Under the pieces are notes generated by a model. The model saw nothing but the letters and a program-made list of their open reading frames with translations, was not told the DNA's origin and ran no database searches. From the NCBI RefSeq assembly GCF_004000905.1, contig NZ_BIMD01000011.1, forward strand, positions 1 to 64,000: a stretch of DNA of 64,000 nucleotides. Reading direction: 5' to 3'. A program made the translations under genes and the position numbers. This document shows, piece after piece, positions 25,369 to 34,279 of this stretch (position 1 is its first letter; every line of letters begins with the position of its first letter). The stretch is from Paenibacillus humicus NBRC 102415 (GTDB taxonomy: Bacteria; Bacillota; Bacilli; Paenibacillales; Paenibacillaceae).

Positions 25369-25941
25369 CTATTGACGGCGACCCTGGAAGCTTTCCTTCG
25401 AAAGCACATGCATTCTCTCTCCATTGCAGTTCCCGTCATCGCCGTCCAGTCCTTCGAGAATATGGCTGAAGGAGAAGCCGAGCTTCTCGAGCACCCGGAG
25501 CGACGCGGCGTTGCGGGGATCGGCCTTGGCATGCAGCCGGTCCAGCCCGATCGTGTCGAATCCATAGGCCGCCAGCGCGGCAGCCGCTTCGCCCGCATAT
25601 CCCCGGCCCCAGTCGCTGCGGCGGATCAGGTAGTACAGCTCCTTGTCCGGGCGGCTGAAATCAAGCTCCCCGATTCCGCACCAGCCGACCATTTCGCCGG
25701 ACGACTTGGCGATGATGGGGAACGAGTATTTGAAAGGCCCTTCGAACCGATCCCCGTAACTGGCCAGCAGCCATTGGAACAGCTCTTCGTACGGCTCCAT
25801 GGGCAATACGTCCATATGCATGTACGTCAGCAGCTCCGCATCCTGCATCAGCTCGTAGGACTCCAGCAGGTCGCTTTCCTTGTAGGGACGGATGATCAGA
25901 CGCTCCGTTTCCAGGCGCATCGCACATAAGATTTCATTCAC
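25369..25941 (-). CDS. GNAT-family N-acetyltransferase (RimJ-like)
   Basis: 190 residues. It begins with the RimJ/RimL-type sequence LETERLIIRPYKESDL and has the acetyl-CoA motif region RRSDWGRGYAGEAAAALAAY plus GLDRLHAKADPRNAASLRVL. Probably acetylates an amine on a protein terminus or small molecule; the target is unknown. GTG 25941 is preferred because GGGAG lies 10 bases upstream. The ATG at 25920 has no good site. Confidence 0.88.
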   Translation of the reverse strand: MNEILCAMRLETERLIIRPYKESDLLESYELMQDAELLTYMHMDVLPMEPYEELFQWLLASYGDRFEGPFKYSFPIIAKSSGEMVGWCGIGELDFSRPDKELYYLIRRSDWGRGYAGEAAAALAAYGFDTIGLDRLHAKADPRNAASLRVLEKLGFSFSHILEGLDGDDGNCNGERMHVLSKESFQGRRQ

Positions 25942-26289
25942 TTGTATTCATCTCCCGGTCTGATGTATTCATGCCACAACAGCCTAGAGAAAGGAATTCG
26001 GCACGCAGGTCAGCACCCTTCGGATTTTAGCCTAAGCTTACGAGGCAGCAAATAGGAAAGCAAGGGACTATTTCGATATAGCCATTCGTTAGGGTACGGA
26101 AAATCTCCTATGGTCTCCTCTTATTCTCCGAATAAAATTATCCCGATGTCGATTTACGTTTTCCTTCTATTTTGGAAATTTTGATTTGATTTCCCAATAT
26201 TCCTTTAATTCTTATTAATGTTCTACTAAACTGTTTCAAGGTAAGTAAATAAGGGGCGTGCAGATGGAATGAACGGAAAGGCATCAAGC
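25942..26289 (+). promoter_or_regulatory. AT-rich divergent intergenic region with a sigma-A-like promoter at 26181-26209
   Basis: No coding signal is seen in this 348-base gap. TTGATT (26181-26186), 17 bases, then TTTAAT (26204-26209) is a reasonable sigma-A promoter for the DUF2167 gene. The left half should hold the promoter of the divergent acetyltransferase gene, but I see no clear match. Confidence 0.45.
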
Positions 26290-27231
26290 ATGAAGAAATG
26301 GATGTTGCCTTTGGCTCTGGCCTTGTCCTTGACGGTGCCGGCAGTGGCTTCCGCAGAGGGAGAGCTGAACTGGATCGAGGGCAGCGGCCAGCAGGTCGAG
26401 CTCGGAGACGGCCTTGCTCAGCTGAAGCTTGGCAGCGGATACGTCATGCTGAATGCGGATGACACGCGGGCCTTCCAGAAGAGCAACGGGGGCGTTCCGA
26501 ACGGCAGCGAGATCGGCTCGGTCTTTCCGGCGGATAACGACAGCTGGGCCGTCTTCTTCGATTACGACGATGTCGGGCACATCTCGGATGAGGACAAGAA
26601 CAGCATCGATGCCAAGGAGCTTCTCAAGAGCTACAAGGAAGGGACCGAAGAAGCGAACAAGGAGCGCGGCGAAGCCGATTGGCTGTTCGTCGACGGCTGG
26701 GAGAACGAGCCCCATTACGACGAGAAGCTGCATAACCTGACCTGGACTCTGAGGGCGCATGACAACGACCAGGAGACGATCATCAACGACAACGTCCGCT
26801 TGCTGACGCGCGAAGGCTATATTTCGGCTGTTCTTGTTTCCGATCCGGAGCATCTTGCTGCGGCACGGGAGCAGATGGAGGCGGAGGTGCTCAGCGTGTT
26901 CACGATCCAGGAAGGCAAGCGCTACGAGGATTACGTGGAGGGGAAGGACAAAAAATCCAACTACGGCCTGGCAGCTCTGGTCGTCGGCGGCGCAAGCCTC
27001 GCGGTGGCCAAAAAGGTCGGCCTGCTTGCGCTCCTCGTGGTCGGCATCAAGAAATTCGGCGTCATCCTGATCGCCGCGCTCGCGGGAGCCTGGCGCTGGA
27101 TGCGGGGCAAGAAACAGCAGGCCGCAGCCAGGACCGTTGAGCAGGAAAACCGGCCGGCGGAGCAGGCCGGGCTGGCGGAAGCGCAGCCGGGACCGGATCC
27201 AAGCATCAACAGAGACACGCCGAGCCTTTGA
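26290..27231 (+). CDS. DUF2167 membrane protein
   Basis: 313 residues: signal peptide (about 1-22), an extracytoplasmic DUF2167 domain (FFDYDDVGHISDED; WLFVDGWENEPHYDE; NDNVRLLTREGYISAVLV), then two C-terminal membrane helices (about 225-265) and a charged tail. DUF2167 proteins are widespread envelope proteins of unknown function. ATG 26290 has AAAGG 8 bases upstream; ATG 26269 lacks a site at the right distance. Confidence 0.82.
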   Translation: MKKWMLPLALALSLTVPAVASAEGELNWIEGSGQQVELGDGLAQLKLGSGYVMLNADDTRAFQKSNGGVPNGSEIGSVFPADNDSWAVFFDYDDVGHISDEDKNSIDAKELLKSYKEGTEEANKERGEADWLFVDGWENEPHYDEKLHNLTWTLRAHDNDQETIINDNVRLLTREGYISAVLVSDPEHLAAAREQMEAEVLSVFTIQEGKRYEDYVEGKDKKSNYGLAALVVGGASLAVAKKVGLLALLVVGIKKFGVILIAALAGAWRWMRGKKQQAAARTVEQENRPAEQAGLAEAQPGPDPSINRDTPSL

Positions 27232-27259
27232 TCTTGCCGAGCCTATATAAGCGACAAAA

Positions 27260-27290
27260 AAAAGGAAGCCCCTCGAAGGCTTCTTTTTTT
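27260..27290 (+). terminator. terminator of the DUF2167 gene
   Basis: GAAGCC and GGCTTC flank a short loop and run into TTTTTTT. Confidence 0.85.
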
Positions 27291-27319
27291 GGCGCTTGCT
27301 GCAGCCTGCTTTTTTCACC

Positions 27320-27487
27320 TTATGGCGTTGTGGATGCGCGCTTCCGTGTCCCCCGGGTTTTCAAGCGAATCATACTGTTCGAATTCGTCTTGGCCGACAC
27401 CTCGAACCGCTCCGCCATCTCTCTGGCGCTCACCCGTTTGCGGCTCAGCAGCAGAACGGTAATCGCCAGAAGGCGGTCGACTTTCAT
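27320..27487 (-). pseudogene. truncated helix-turn-helix regulator (DeoR/YafY-type) with internal deletion
   Basis: ATG 27487 overlaps the oxidoreductase stop (ATGA). The first 34 residues (MKVDRLLAITVLLLSRKRVS, then AREMAERFEVSAKT) are a typical HTH_11 domain. After SAKT the expected recognition-helix continuation is lost and the frame ends after 21 unrelated residues. In a neighbouring frame the same DNA reads DEFEQYDSLENPG, which resembles the C-terminal end of GyrI-like effector domains found in such regulators. A large internal deletion joining both ends is the simplest reading. Confidence 0.65.
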
Positions 27488-28491
27488 CGACGGGCGATAT
27501 ACAGCGGGCCCAGCTCGACGGTCGAGCCGGCGGATTGGCGCAGCGCTTCCAGCACGACCTGGGCGTTGTAGCCGTCCGCGAAATCATAGACGAGCGCATC
27601 TTCGCCTCTCAGCGCCGCGATGACCTGCTTCAGCATCGGGAGCGGGCTTGCAATCCCGTCGTCGGTATCGACTTCCTGAAGGCTGTCGACGGAAACCCCG
27701 CTGTACAGATGCTGCCAGTTTTCCAAGGCGATGACGCCTTGGGAACCATGCACAACCATGGAAACCCGCTCCTCGCCGGGCAGGCCCGTGCTTCCGCTTA
27801 GGGCGATCGGAATCCCGCTCTCCAGGGTCAGCGTCGCTTCGGCCCTATTCTCGGACAAGGCGCTGTCGGCCGGATAGGAGACCTTGCTGCTCAGCCGGGC
27901 GATTCGGCCGAAAATTTGCTGGATCATATGGATCCAATGAATGCCGACTTCAAGCAGAAATCCGCCCTGCTCCCGGGTCGCGACCCATCCGTTCTGCTGC
28001 CAGGCCCTCGGCCACTGCGGGAACTGCAGGAACAGCTCGATTCTCTCCACAGTCCCGGCCGCGCCATCCTCCAGCAGCTCCTTGAGCTTGAGAACCGGGG
28101 GATCGAGCGGGAACGAGAAATGCACGGCGTTCACGAGCTCCGATCCTGCCGCCAGCTCCGCCATTTCGCGGGCTTCCTCCAGGCTGTTCGCAAGCGGCTT
28201 CTCGCAGAACACATGAATGTTCTTCTCGAAAGCGGCTGTCGCCACCTCATGATGCATCGCCGGCGGGACGGCGATGTACAGCAAATCGATGCCGCCCTCA
28301 TCCAGCATGATGCGGTAATCCGCATAAGTCCTTACCCCGCCTGCGCTGCCCAGGATGTTGTCGATCGCAGCCGCGTTCGGGTCGCATACCGCCGCCAGCT
28401 CGATAGCCTCCGGAAACCCGGGAGCCTTCTGAACAATCATATTCCTTCCCATTACGCCCAGACCGATGACGGCCAACCTGATTTTATCCAT
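27484..28491 (-). CDS. Gfo/Idh/MocA-family NAD(P)-dependent oxidoreductase
   Basis: 335 residues. The Rossmann start is RLAVIGLGVMGRNMI; the family motif with catalytic Lys is CEKPLANSLEEAREM, and the substrate domain carries EVGIHWIHMIQQIFG with the conserved His. Members oxidise sugars, inositols or their derivatives. ATG 28491 has GGAG about 7 bases upstream. The next gene, a truncated HTH regulator, overlaps its stop. Confidence 0.9.
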   Translation of the reverse strand: MDKIRLAVIGLGVMGRNMIVQKAPGFPEAIELAAVCDPNAAAIDNILGSAGGVRTYADYRIMLDEGGIDLLYIAVPPAMHHEVATAAFEKNIHVFCEKPLANSLEEAREMAELAAGSELVNAVHFSFPLDPPVLKLKELLEDGAAGTVERIELFLQFPQWPRAWQQNGWVATREQGGFLLEVGIHWIHMIQQIFGRIARLSSKVSYPADSALSENRAEATLTLESGIPIALSGSTGLPGEERVSMVVHGSQGVIALENWQHLYSGVSVDSLQEVDTDDGIASPLPMLKQVIAALRGEDALVYDFADGYNAQVVLEALRQSAGSTVELGPLYIARR

Positions 28492-28590
28492 GCTCCGCTC
28501 CGTTTCTTCGTTCAAGAATGATAATCCCGCCCAGGGTCTGCCACTGCGGACAGCCTATGGATAAAGAAAATATACCACGGATGGCAGGGC

Positions 28591-28620
28591 AAAAAAGAGA
28601 GGGAACACGTTCCCTCTCTT
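28591..28620 (-). terminator. terminator following the 21-codon gene
   Basis: On the minus strand AAGAGAGGGAAC and GTTCCCTCTCTT form a perfect 12-bp stem, followed by TTTTG. It starts about 23 bases after the small frame's stop. Confidence 0.85.
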
Positions 28621-28642
28621 CAGCCGACGATATCGGACCGCC

Positions 28643-28708
28643 TCAGCCCATCAGAAAATCCGGATCGGCGAAGCTCGGGTTTTGGATACTTATAGAATAT
28701 CGGTCCAT
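28643..28708 (-). CDS. possible 21-residue peptide gene
   Basis: ATG 28708 has GGAGGAG 6-7 bases upstream and opens a 21-codon frame: MDRYSISIQNPSFA, then DPDFLMG, then TGA. A terminator follows directly, and another terminator (28844-28871) separates it from the upstream gene, so it would be its own small transcript. No family recognised. It could be a signalling or modified peptide, or a chance frame; no clear promoter was found. Confidence 0.4.
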   Translation of the reverse strand: MDRYSISIQNPSFADPDFLMG

Positions 28709-28843
28709 ACGGGCTCCTCCACAGAGCAAGCCCGCGCTGGATGCCCCGGCTCAAATGAATGACGGCCGCGTTCTTCTCCCTATCCGCCGCTGCTGGCGGA
28801 CAGCTCGCAAGAAACCAACCGGCAGTTCCGGCTTAAACGGACA

Positions 28844-28871
28844 AAGAAGAGAGGCCGAGGCCTCTCTTCTT
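28844..28871 (-). terminator. terminator of the secreted propeller protein gene
   Basis: AAGAAGAGAGGCC and GGCCTCTCTTCTT form a near-perfect stem around CGA-like loop bases, followed on the minus strand by TTTG. Confidence 0.75.
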
Positions 28872-28928
28872 GCTGTGCGCGCATGGACAGGAATGGGAGC
28901 TCTCGCGGGCAGCCAAAACGCCGGCCGT

Positions 28929-30692
28929 TCATTTCACCGCGTAAATTCCTTCCTTGTAGGTCATCGAGTACACCATGCCCTCCTCCGTCAGAATAGCGCC
29001 GGCGATATTGTCTGGGGCTACCCGCACCTGCCTGCCGTCGGGATCGACCCGATAGATGCCGGGCTCGTAACCGCCGGACAAATAGTAGACGCCGGCCGCA
29101 CCCGTATAGTACGAGCTTATGGGCTGAGCCGTCAGCTTCGTTTCCTTGCCGGAGGCAAGGTCGTACCGGAACAGCTCTCCGGGATCGTAGTCGCTGCCGG
29201 CCGGATTGACCTTGTAATAGATGGCTCCAGAGGCGAACTGGATCTGTGCCGCCTTGCGGCTGACCAGCGTCTTGGCGCCGCTCCCGTCCATCCCGGCGGA
29301 CATGACATGCCCGGTCTTGGCTTCGACGTAATAAATCCGGCTGCCTTCTATCCAGAACGAAGCGGCCGGGCCCGTCAGCTTGGTCTGCGTCTGATCTCCC
29401 AAGCTGATTCTGTACACGGCGCTCTCATCCGCCCCGTCGCTCGTCTTGTAGCCAAGCGCATACAGATAGCCGTCCCGAGCATACATGCTGCCGACGTCCG
29501 AGTACCCGGGACCTTGCCCGCTGGTCGTCCGGTTGATGAGGTAGGCATATCCCGGCTGCCCGAACGGCTCCTTCTTGCCGGTCTTCAGATCCACCCGGCT
29601 TAGATTGCCTTCCGGCTTGGCCATCGGATCGGAGTCGGTCAGGTACACAGCTTCTCCCGATTTGACGTAGTGGACGATGCTGCGGGCGTCGGCCACCTTG
29701 GCGATGGTCCCGTTATCCACCCGGTATAACGTCTCCGATCCCACCGTCAAGTCTCCTGTATGCAGGATGATGTACAGGTCGTTATCCATCCTCTCGATGC
29801 CGGCAACCCAGCCATTCTCAGGCTTCCAGGACAGCAGCTTGGCAACGGTGGCGGATTGTCCCGAGGCAAGGTCGTACGCTTGCAGCTCTGCCAGCTTGTT
29901 AACGGTAGTGACATAATACAGCTTTTGCCCGATGACCTTCGCTTGATCGAAAACCGGACTTCCCGCCAGCTCAATGGCCGCCTCTTTCTGACCGTCTGTT
30001 TTGCGGTACAGCTTCTCCACGGCTCCGCTTCCGGTATAAATGCGCTTGAAGGAATACGAGGTATTGCCATGCCGGGCGAGGGGAACCGTGTCGCCATAAT
30101 TGATCGGCTTGCGGGTGTCGGCCAGCTGTTCCTTGACCTTGTTCTTGACCGCCTCCGTACCGGCGGCCTTCCAATCCACGGCATTGTCTCCGATGAGAAT
30201 AAGGCCGTCATGCCAATCGATCTGCTTGCCGATCGCTTCCGCCGCGCTTCGGAGCGGCAGCATGATCTGTCCGTTCACCTTCTCCGGCGCCGCATCCATG
30301 ACGCGGACTTCGCCATTCACAGTCATCGAGGTGCTGTTGACGGTGAACTTGACCGTTCGTTTGAGCTTGCTGCTGTGGAGAACGACCTCATTCGGCTTCT
30401 GCTGCTGCCAATTGGCTTCCCAGCCCTGCTGGAGGTCTGCCTGAGTCGCAAGATAGCTCATCAGGCGGATCGGCACCAGGACGCGCCCATTTCTCTGAGC
30501 CAGCTTGAAATCGGTGTAGACGTCCGTCTTCTGTCCACGGATGAATGCTTTGTTCTGATAGTCATAGGGAAAGACAATCATATTCCCGAACGCTTCGGGC
30601 AATGGCTTGGCAGCTTCCGCCGCATTCGCCAGAGGGGCCAGAAGGCTCAGACAGAGACTTGACGCCAGTAGAACCGAGGCTGCTTTCTTCAT
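28929..30692 (-). CDS. secreted copper-amine-oxidase-N-like / DUF5050 propeller protein
   Basis: 587 residues with a Sec signal peptide (about 1-24). Residues about 65-165 form a copper-amine-oxidase N-like domain (RNGRVLVPIRLMSYLA; GQIMLPLRSAAEAIGKQIDW), which in Firmicutes is a cell-wall-associated module rather than an oxidase. The rest is a repeat region of YY-V and LYRVD-type blades, as in DUF5050 beta-propellers (AASFWIEGSRIYYVE; QFASGAIYYKVNPAG). Likely exported and wall-bound. Function unknown. Confidence 0.82.
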   Translation of the reverse strand: MKKAASVLLASSLCLSLLAPLANAAEAAKPLPEAFGNMIVFPYDYQNKAFIRGQKTDVYTDFKLAQRNGRVLVPIRLMSYLATQADLQQGWEANWQQQKPNEVVLHSSKLKRTVKFTVNSTSMTVNGEVRVMDAAPEKVNGQIMLPLRSAAEAIGKQIDWHDGLILIGDNAVDWKAAGTEAVKNKVKEQLADTRKPINYGDTVPLARHGNTSYSFKRIYTGSGAVEKLYRKTDGQKEAAIELAGSPVFDQAKVIGQKLYYVTTVNKLAELQAYDLASGQSATVAKLLSWKPENGWVAGIERMDNDLYIILHTGDLTVGSETLYRVDNGTIAKVADARSIVHYVKSGEAVYLTDSDPMAKPEGNLSRVDLKTGKKEPFGQPGYAYLINRTTSGQGPGYSDVGSMYARDGYLYALGYKTSDGADESAVYRISLGDQTQTKLTGPAASFWIEGSRIYYVEAKTGHVMSAGMDGSGAKTLVSRKAAQIQFASGAIYYKVNPAGSDYDPGELFRYDLASGKETKLTAQPISSYYTGAAGVYYLSGGYEPGIYRVDPDGRQVRVAPDNIAGAILTEEGMVYSMTYKEGIYAVK

Positions 30693-30845
30693 GTCGGATT
30701 CTCCTTATAGGATCAGGTTAGGATCTTCACTATAGACGCGCCAAGCAGGAATATGTTTCCATTTATTCGATAGGTATTTGGCCAAGCGCCTTCCCCACGC
30801 CTTTCATAGAATGAATGGACCTGAATCGAAATGGAGGGGCGACAC

Positions 30846-31547
30846 TTGGCCAAACCTGGAGTATCGATCGTGGCCTGCACGAACAGGCCCGAATTCATTC
30901 CGAACATTCTGAGCAATTATAAACGACAGCTCTATCCGAACAAGGAATTGATCCTCATCGTCAACAAGGACAAGGCCGATCTGAAGGCCATCCGGCGCAT
31001 AGCCTCCGCTCACCGCCATGTCCGCGTCTACTCTGTGCCCGAGAGAATATCGCTGGGCCAATGCTTGAACTGCGGCATCTCGCGGGCCAGGCATCCTCTG
31101 ATCGCCAAGTTTGACCACGATGATTATTATTCGCCTTATTATCTTCGGGAGCAGGTCAAGACGCTTGCCTCCAAAGGAAGCTCCGTCATCGGCAAGCATG
31201 CCTGCCTCGTCTATTTGGAAGGGAGCAAGCGGCTCGTCGTCCGCTCCCCCGAGGAGCAGCATAAATTCGTCGATTTTGTGCAGGGCGGAACGATCTTGTT
31301 CCGGAGGAGCGTGCTGAAACACGCGCGCTTCGACGATATCTCCTTGGGCGAGGATGTCCGGTTTTTAAGAAAATGCACAAAAAGAGGCTGCACCGTCTAT
31401 GCATCCTCACCCTACAATTACGTGTACATCCGCCGAAAAAACAAGAGCACCCACACCTGGAAGGTCAATGACCGGTACTATCTGGCCAAAAGCCTTCCCG
31501 TTGCGGTTACCGACAACTATGCCGCCTACGCCAAGAAAAAAGCCTGA
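30846..31547 (+). CDS. family 2 glycosyltransferase
   Basis: 233 residues. GT-A fold start GVSIVACTNRPEFIPNIL, the metal-binding DxD motif in AKFDHDDYYSPYYL, and a later LGEDVRFL acidic motif. It probably adds a sugar to a surface glycan or other acceptor. TTG 30846 is favoured because GGAGGGG lies 6 bases before it; an ATG at 30831 would overlap that site. No other sugar genes are adjacent. Confidence 0.85.
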   Translation: MAKPGVSIVACTNRPEFIPNILSNYKRQLYPNKELILIVNKDKADLKAIRRIASAHRHVRVYSVPERISLGQCLNCGISRARHPLIAKFDHDDYYSPYYLREQVKTLASKGSSVIGKHACLVYLEGSKRLVVRSPEEQHKFVDFVQGGTILFRRSVLKHARFDDISLGEDVRFLRKCTKRGCTVYASSPYNYVYIRRKNKSTHTWKVNDRYYLAKSLPVAVTDNYAAYAKKKA

Positions 31548-31558
31548 CCTGAGCAGAG

Positions 31559-31600
31559 GACCGGTGAAAGAAGCTGCGGCAGCAGCAGCTTTCACCGGTC
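31559..31600. terminator. strong hairpin between convergent genes
   Basis: GACCGGTGAAAG and CTTTCACCGGTC form a perfect 12-bp stem with an internal GCTG/CAGC stem in the loop. There is no T run. It overlaps the last codons of the minus-strand kinase gene. Confidence 0.6.
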
Positions 31601-32887
31601 GCTCACGGGTATGGTGATCAGGAAGGTCGTGCCGATGCCCTTTTCGCTCTCGACTTCGATGACGCCCTTCACTTTGTCGATCGTGCTGTAGACCATGAGC
31701 ATGCCAAGGCCGGTCCCTTCCGCCTTCGTGGAATAATACGGCTTGCCCAGGCGGGATATCTCCTCCTTGGTCATTCCGATTCCCGTATCCCGGATGCTGA
31801 TGACGATATGCTGCTTTCTCTCGGCGACATCGATGGAGAGGATGCCGCCTCCCGTCTCCTTCATCGCTTCAATTCCGTTTTTGTAGATATTGATCAGGCA
31901 TTGCTGGATCTGATTCCGGTCATATCGAATTCGGAGGCTGTTGCTGAAGCTGAATTTCACCTCTACGGCATGGATGGATGCATAGGGCATGATGACATTT
32001 TTGGTATATTCCAGCTCATCGATCATGTTGGAGTAGACCATGTTTTCCGACTGCGGCTTGGCGAACGACAGATAATCGCTGACGATCTTCTCGGCCCGGT
32101 TGAGCTCCTGCAAAGACAGGTCCACGAATTTTTTCTCTTCCGGCGTAATCGTCGCCGATTTCTGCAGCATTTGCAGGAATCCGCTCGTTACGGTGAGCGG
32201 GTTCCGGATCTCATGCGAGACGCTTGCCGCCAGCTGGCTGACGACCTTCAACCTTTCCGACTGGAGGATCCGCTCCCTGTTTTTGAAGTTGATCAGAATC
32301 TTCTCGATCAGAATCATGATTACGCTTATCACTCCGACATAAGTCGTCAAAGCATTCCAGGCGAGGGTCTGGAATTGCCGATCGGATACGCCTAAAATCA
32401 GGCTCAGAGTCGCGAGGTAACATCCCATCGTCAGAAAAGCGATAGCGGCTGCCGCGACAACGCGGCCACGGGAATCCAATTTCAAGAACGTCTTGCTGTA
32501 GACAGGAATCAGGATGAAGGCCCCGGTAGAGAACAGGAACGATTCGAGCATCCCTGGCCCTCCAACATAGAACCGGCATGCATTCAAGATGATATACAGC
32601 GGGAATACACTCTTGTGGCCTCCAAACAAGGCCACGATGATGAATGGAATATATCTCAAATCAAATATAAATCCAATATCTAGCTTTATTGGCTTGATGA
32701 TACAAAGAATCATCGTAATGGCCGATAGAACAACAAGGATATTGTTGGAATAGGGGTGGGTTTTATTTTCAAAAAAGATTAAAAAAGTCAAAACCGGAAC
32801 TAATAAAAATAAAAAATTCAAGAGCAAGGTCTCAAACAATGAATAACTTCCTTTCAATATTTGATACAGCAAGGAAATAACCTTCAT
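31592..32887 (-). CDS. orphan sensor histidine kinase, sporulation-kinase (KinB)-like
   Basis: 431 residues. Six or so membrane segments fill residues about 15-205 (5TM-LYT-like: DLRYIPFIIVALFGG), then an H-box SVSHEIRNPLTVTSGFLQML, N-box INIYKNGIEAMK, and G-boxes RDTGIGM and GTGLGMLMVYS. No response regulator is adjacent; this and the HExRNP-type H-box are typical of Spo0F-phosphorelay kinases. ATG 32887 has only a poor ribosome site; a TTG two codons upstream is an alternative. The upstream DNA is AT-rich. Confidence 0.85.
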   Translation of the reverse strand: MKVISLLYQILKGSYSLFETLLLNFLFLLVPVLTFLIFFENKTHPYSNNILVVLSAITMILCIIKPIKLDIGFIFDLRYIPFIIVALFGGHKSVFPLYIILNACRFYVGGPGMLESFLFSTGAFILIPVYSKTFLKLDSRGRVVAAAAIAFLTMGCYLATLSLILGVSDRQFQTLAWNALTTYVGVISVIMILIEKILINFKNRERILQSERLKVVSQLAASVSHEIRNPLTVTSGFLQMLQKSATITPEEKKFVDLSLQELNRAEKIVSDYLSFAKPQSENMVYSNMIDELEYTKNVIMPYASIHAVEVKFSFSNSLRIRYDRNQIQQCLINIYKNGIEAMKETGGGILSIDVAERKQHIVISIRDTGIGMTKEEISRLGKPYYSTKAEGTGLGMLMVYSTIDKVKGVIEVESEKGIGTTFLITIPVSDR

Positions 32888-33286
32888 TTTCAAGCTATAT
32901 TCTGTCAGTAAGCATTTCGTTACACCATTATAATCACAGATTGCTCAATTACATATGATTTCTTCGCTATATATTTTGAATAATCCTAAAATTTAAATTG
33001 AAAACGCTGCCAACAAAAATTTTGAAGTGGCTTGAGCCAGGAAGGAATCGCCGTAGGACACGGCCTCTATCGTGCGAAGCTTCATGGCCTCGCTGCGCTG
33101 TCGTTCTTCCCTGCGAGCGCCAAAAAAAGGCCGACGAAGTCCATTGCGTGCCCTGTTTTGCAGCCATCGTACGATTGGGATTTTCCTGTTCTTCCATTTA
33201 TTCCGTTGTCGTTCCTGTGCTATTGTAGGATATGGCAGCAGCCAAGTTCTGTAAGTCAAAACCATTCAATCGGAGGTAGTTTCTCA
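32888..33286. other. 399-base intergenic region, nothing certain
   Basis: Lies between a divergent kinase gene and the 263-residue plus-strand gene. The first 120 bases are AT-rich and should hold the kinase promoter. The rest has short open frames on both strands without ribosome sites or recognisable motifs. TGCTATTGT near 33220 could be an extended -10 for the plus-strand gene. Confidence 0.3.
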
Positions 33287-34078
33287 ATGGCCGATGCTGT
33301 AATAAATCCGCAGAATACAAAATATCCAATCGAGGTCATGAAGGCTGTTCGCGCATCCCTGGGCGCAGATGAAAACTCGGATGAGATGGACAGCCAGATC
33401 ATTACTTTGGCGCAAGTCCGTGTCATGGACATCTTCCTGGAGTCGCTCGGGAATCCAGCGCGGGGCCAAGTCATTCGAGACACGGTAGGCAAGGTTTTCG
33501 GGTTCGACCTCGATCTCATGTCTCAAAACGATGAAGGCAACCTGCTTGCGAGCTACAACTCCGAGATCATGGCCGGTGTGCGAACCTATCTCGGCCTGGC
33601 TTCGGATGACAGGAGCCGGGACTCTGCGATCATGAGTCTGAAAAAGAATGACGTCATGGACCATTTTCTATCCGCCTATGGAGAAACGATTCCAGGTTCG
33701 GACAGCCGCCGGATAATCAATTACATCTTCGGGGTAAATATTGACGGCCTAAGCGGGCTTGAGCGCTCGAGATTGTCGGTTTACTCGAAGGGCCAATGGG
33801 AGCTGAACAACCAAAACGACGTGCTGATCATTAAATCGAGCAAAGGCGACGTCGATCTTTATGTGGGTCCGACAGCCTATTACGTGGACAAGCTCGGAAC
33901 AGACCAGCTTCCTCCTGAACTTGTACATGCCCTGCTTTCGCTCGGATTCACTCTCGATACGGATGCCAACCTGTATACCTACCACAACGTATCCGGCGAA
34001 TCTGTTCCCGATGCGTTCAAAGGGCAGGTTATCGGCGCAATTGTCACTTGCATTCAAACTAACTTTGCCAACCTGTAA
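33287..34078 (+). CDS. unrecognised protein with an internal tandem duplication
   Basis: 263 residues, ATG 33287 with CGGAGGT 10 bases upstream. Residues about 17-79 and 94-157 align as two copies of one module: V(K/R)ASLGADENSDEMDSQI matches VRTYLGLASDDRSRDSAI, VMDIFLESLG matches VMDHFLSAYG, and VFGFDLDLMS matches IFGVNIDGLS. The C-terminal 100 residues are a separate domain (LYVGPTAYYVDKLGTDQ; TCIQTNFANL). No signal peptide or membrane segment. Function unknown; a strong terminator follows. Confidence 0.8.
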   Translation: MADAVINPQNTKYPIEVMKAVRASLGADENSDEMDSQIITLAQVRVMDIFLESLGNPARGQVIRDTVGKVFGFDLDLMSQNDEGNLLASYNSEIMAGVRTYLGLASDDRSRDSAIMSLKKNDVMDHFLSAYGETIPGSDSRRIINYIFGVNIDGLSGLERSRLSVYSKGQWELNNQNDVLIIKSSKGDVDLYVGPTAYYVDKLGTDQLPPELVHALLSLGFTLDTDANLYTYHNVSGESVPDAFKGQVIGAIVTCIQTNFANL

Positions 34079-34163
34079 AGTCGGGCAGGCCCGGCCAAGC
34101 TGCTTGCCGCAGCGGCGGCCGGCAGCCCTCCACACCTTGCCTATGACTCTTGTAAATGGCCAA

Positions 34164-34200
34164 AAAGAAACCCTGCTCAACGAATGAGCAGGGTTTCTTT
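34164..34200. terminator. bidirectional terminator, perfect 16-bp stem
   Basis: AAAGAAACCCTGCTCA and TGAGCAGGGTTTCTTT pair fully around ACGAA, with A and T runs on each side, between convergent genes. Confidence 0.92.
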
Positions 34201-34279
34201 GCCTTTATGCCGTACAGTATGCAGACGACAAACCGCCACATCATATGGATTCATTCACGCAGAAAGGGTGCCTGCGGGT

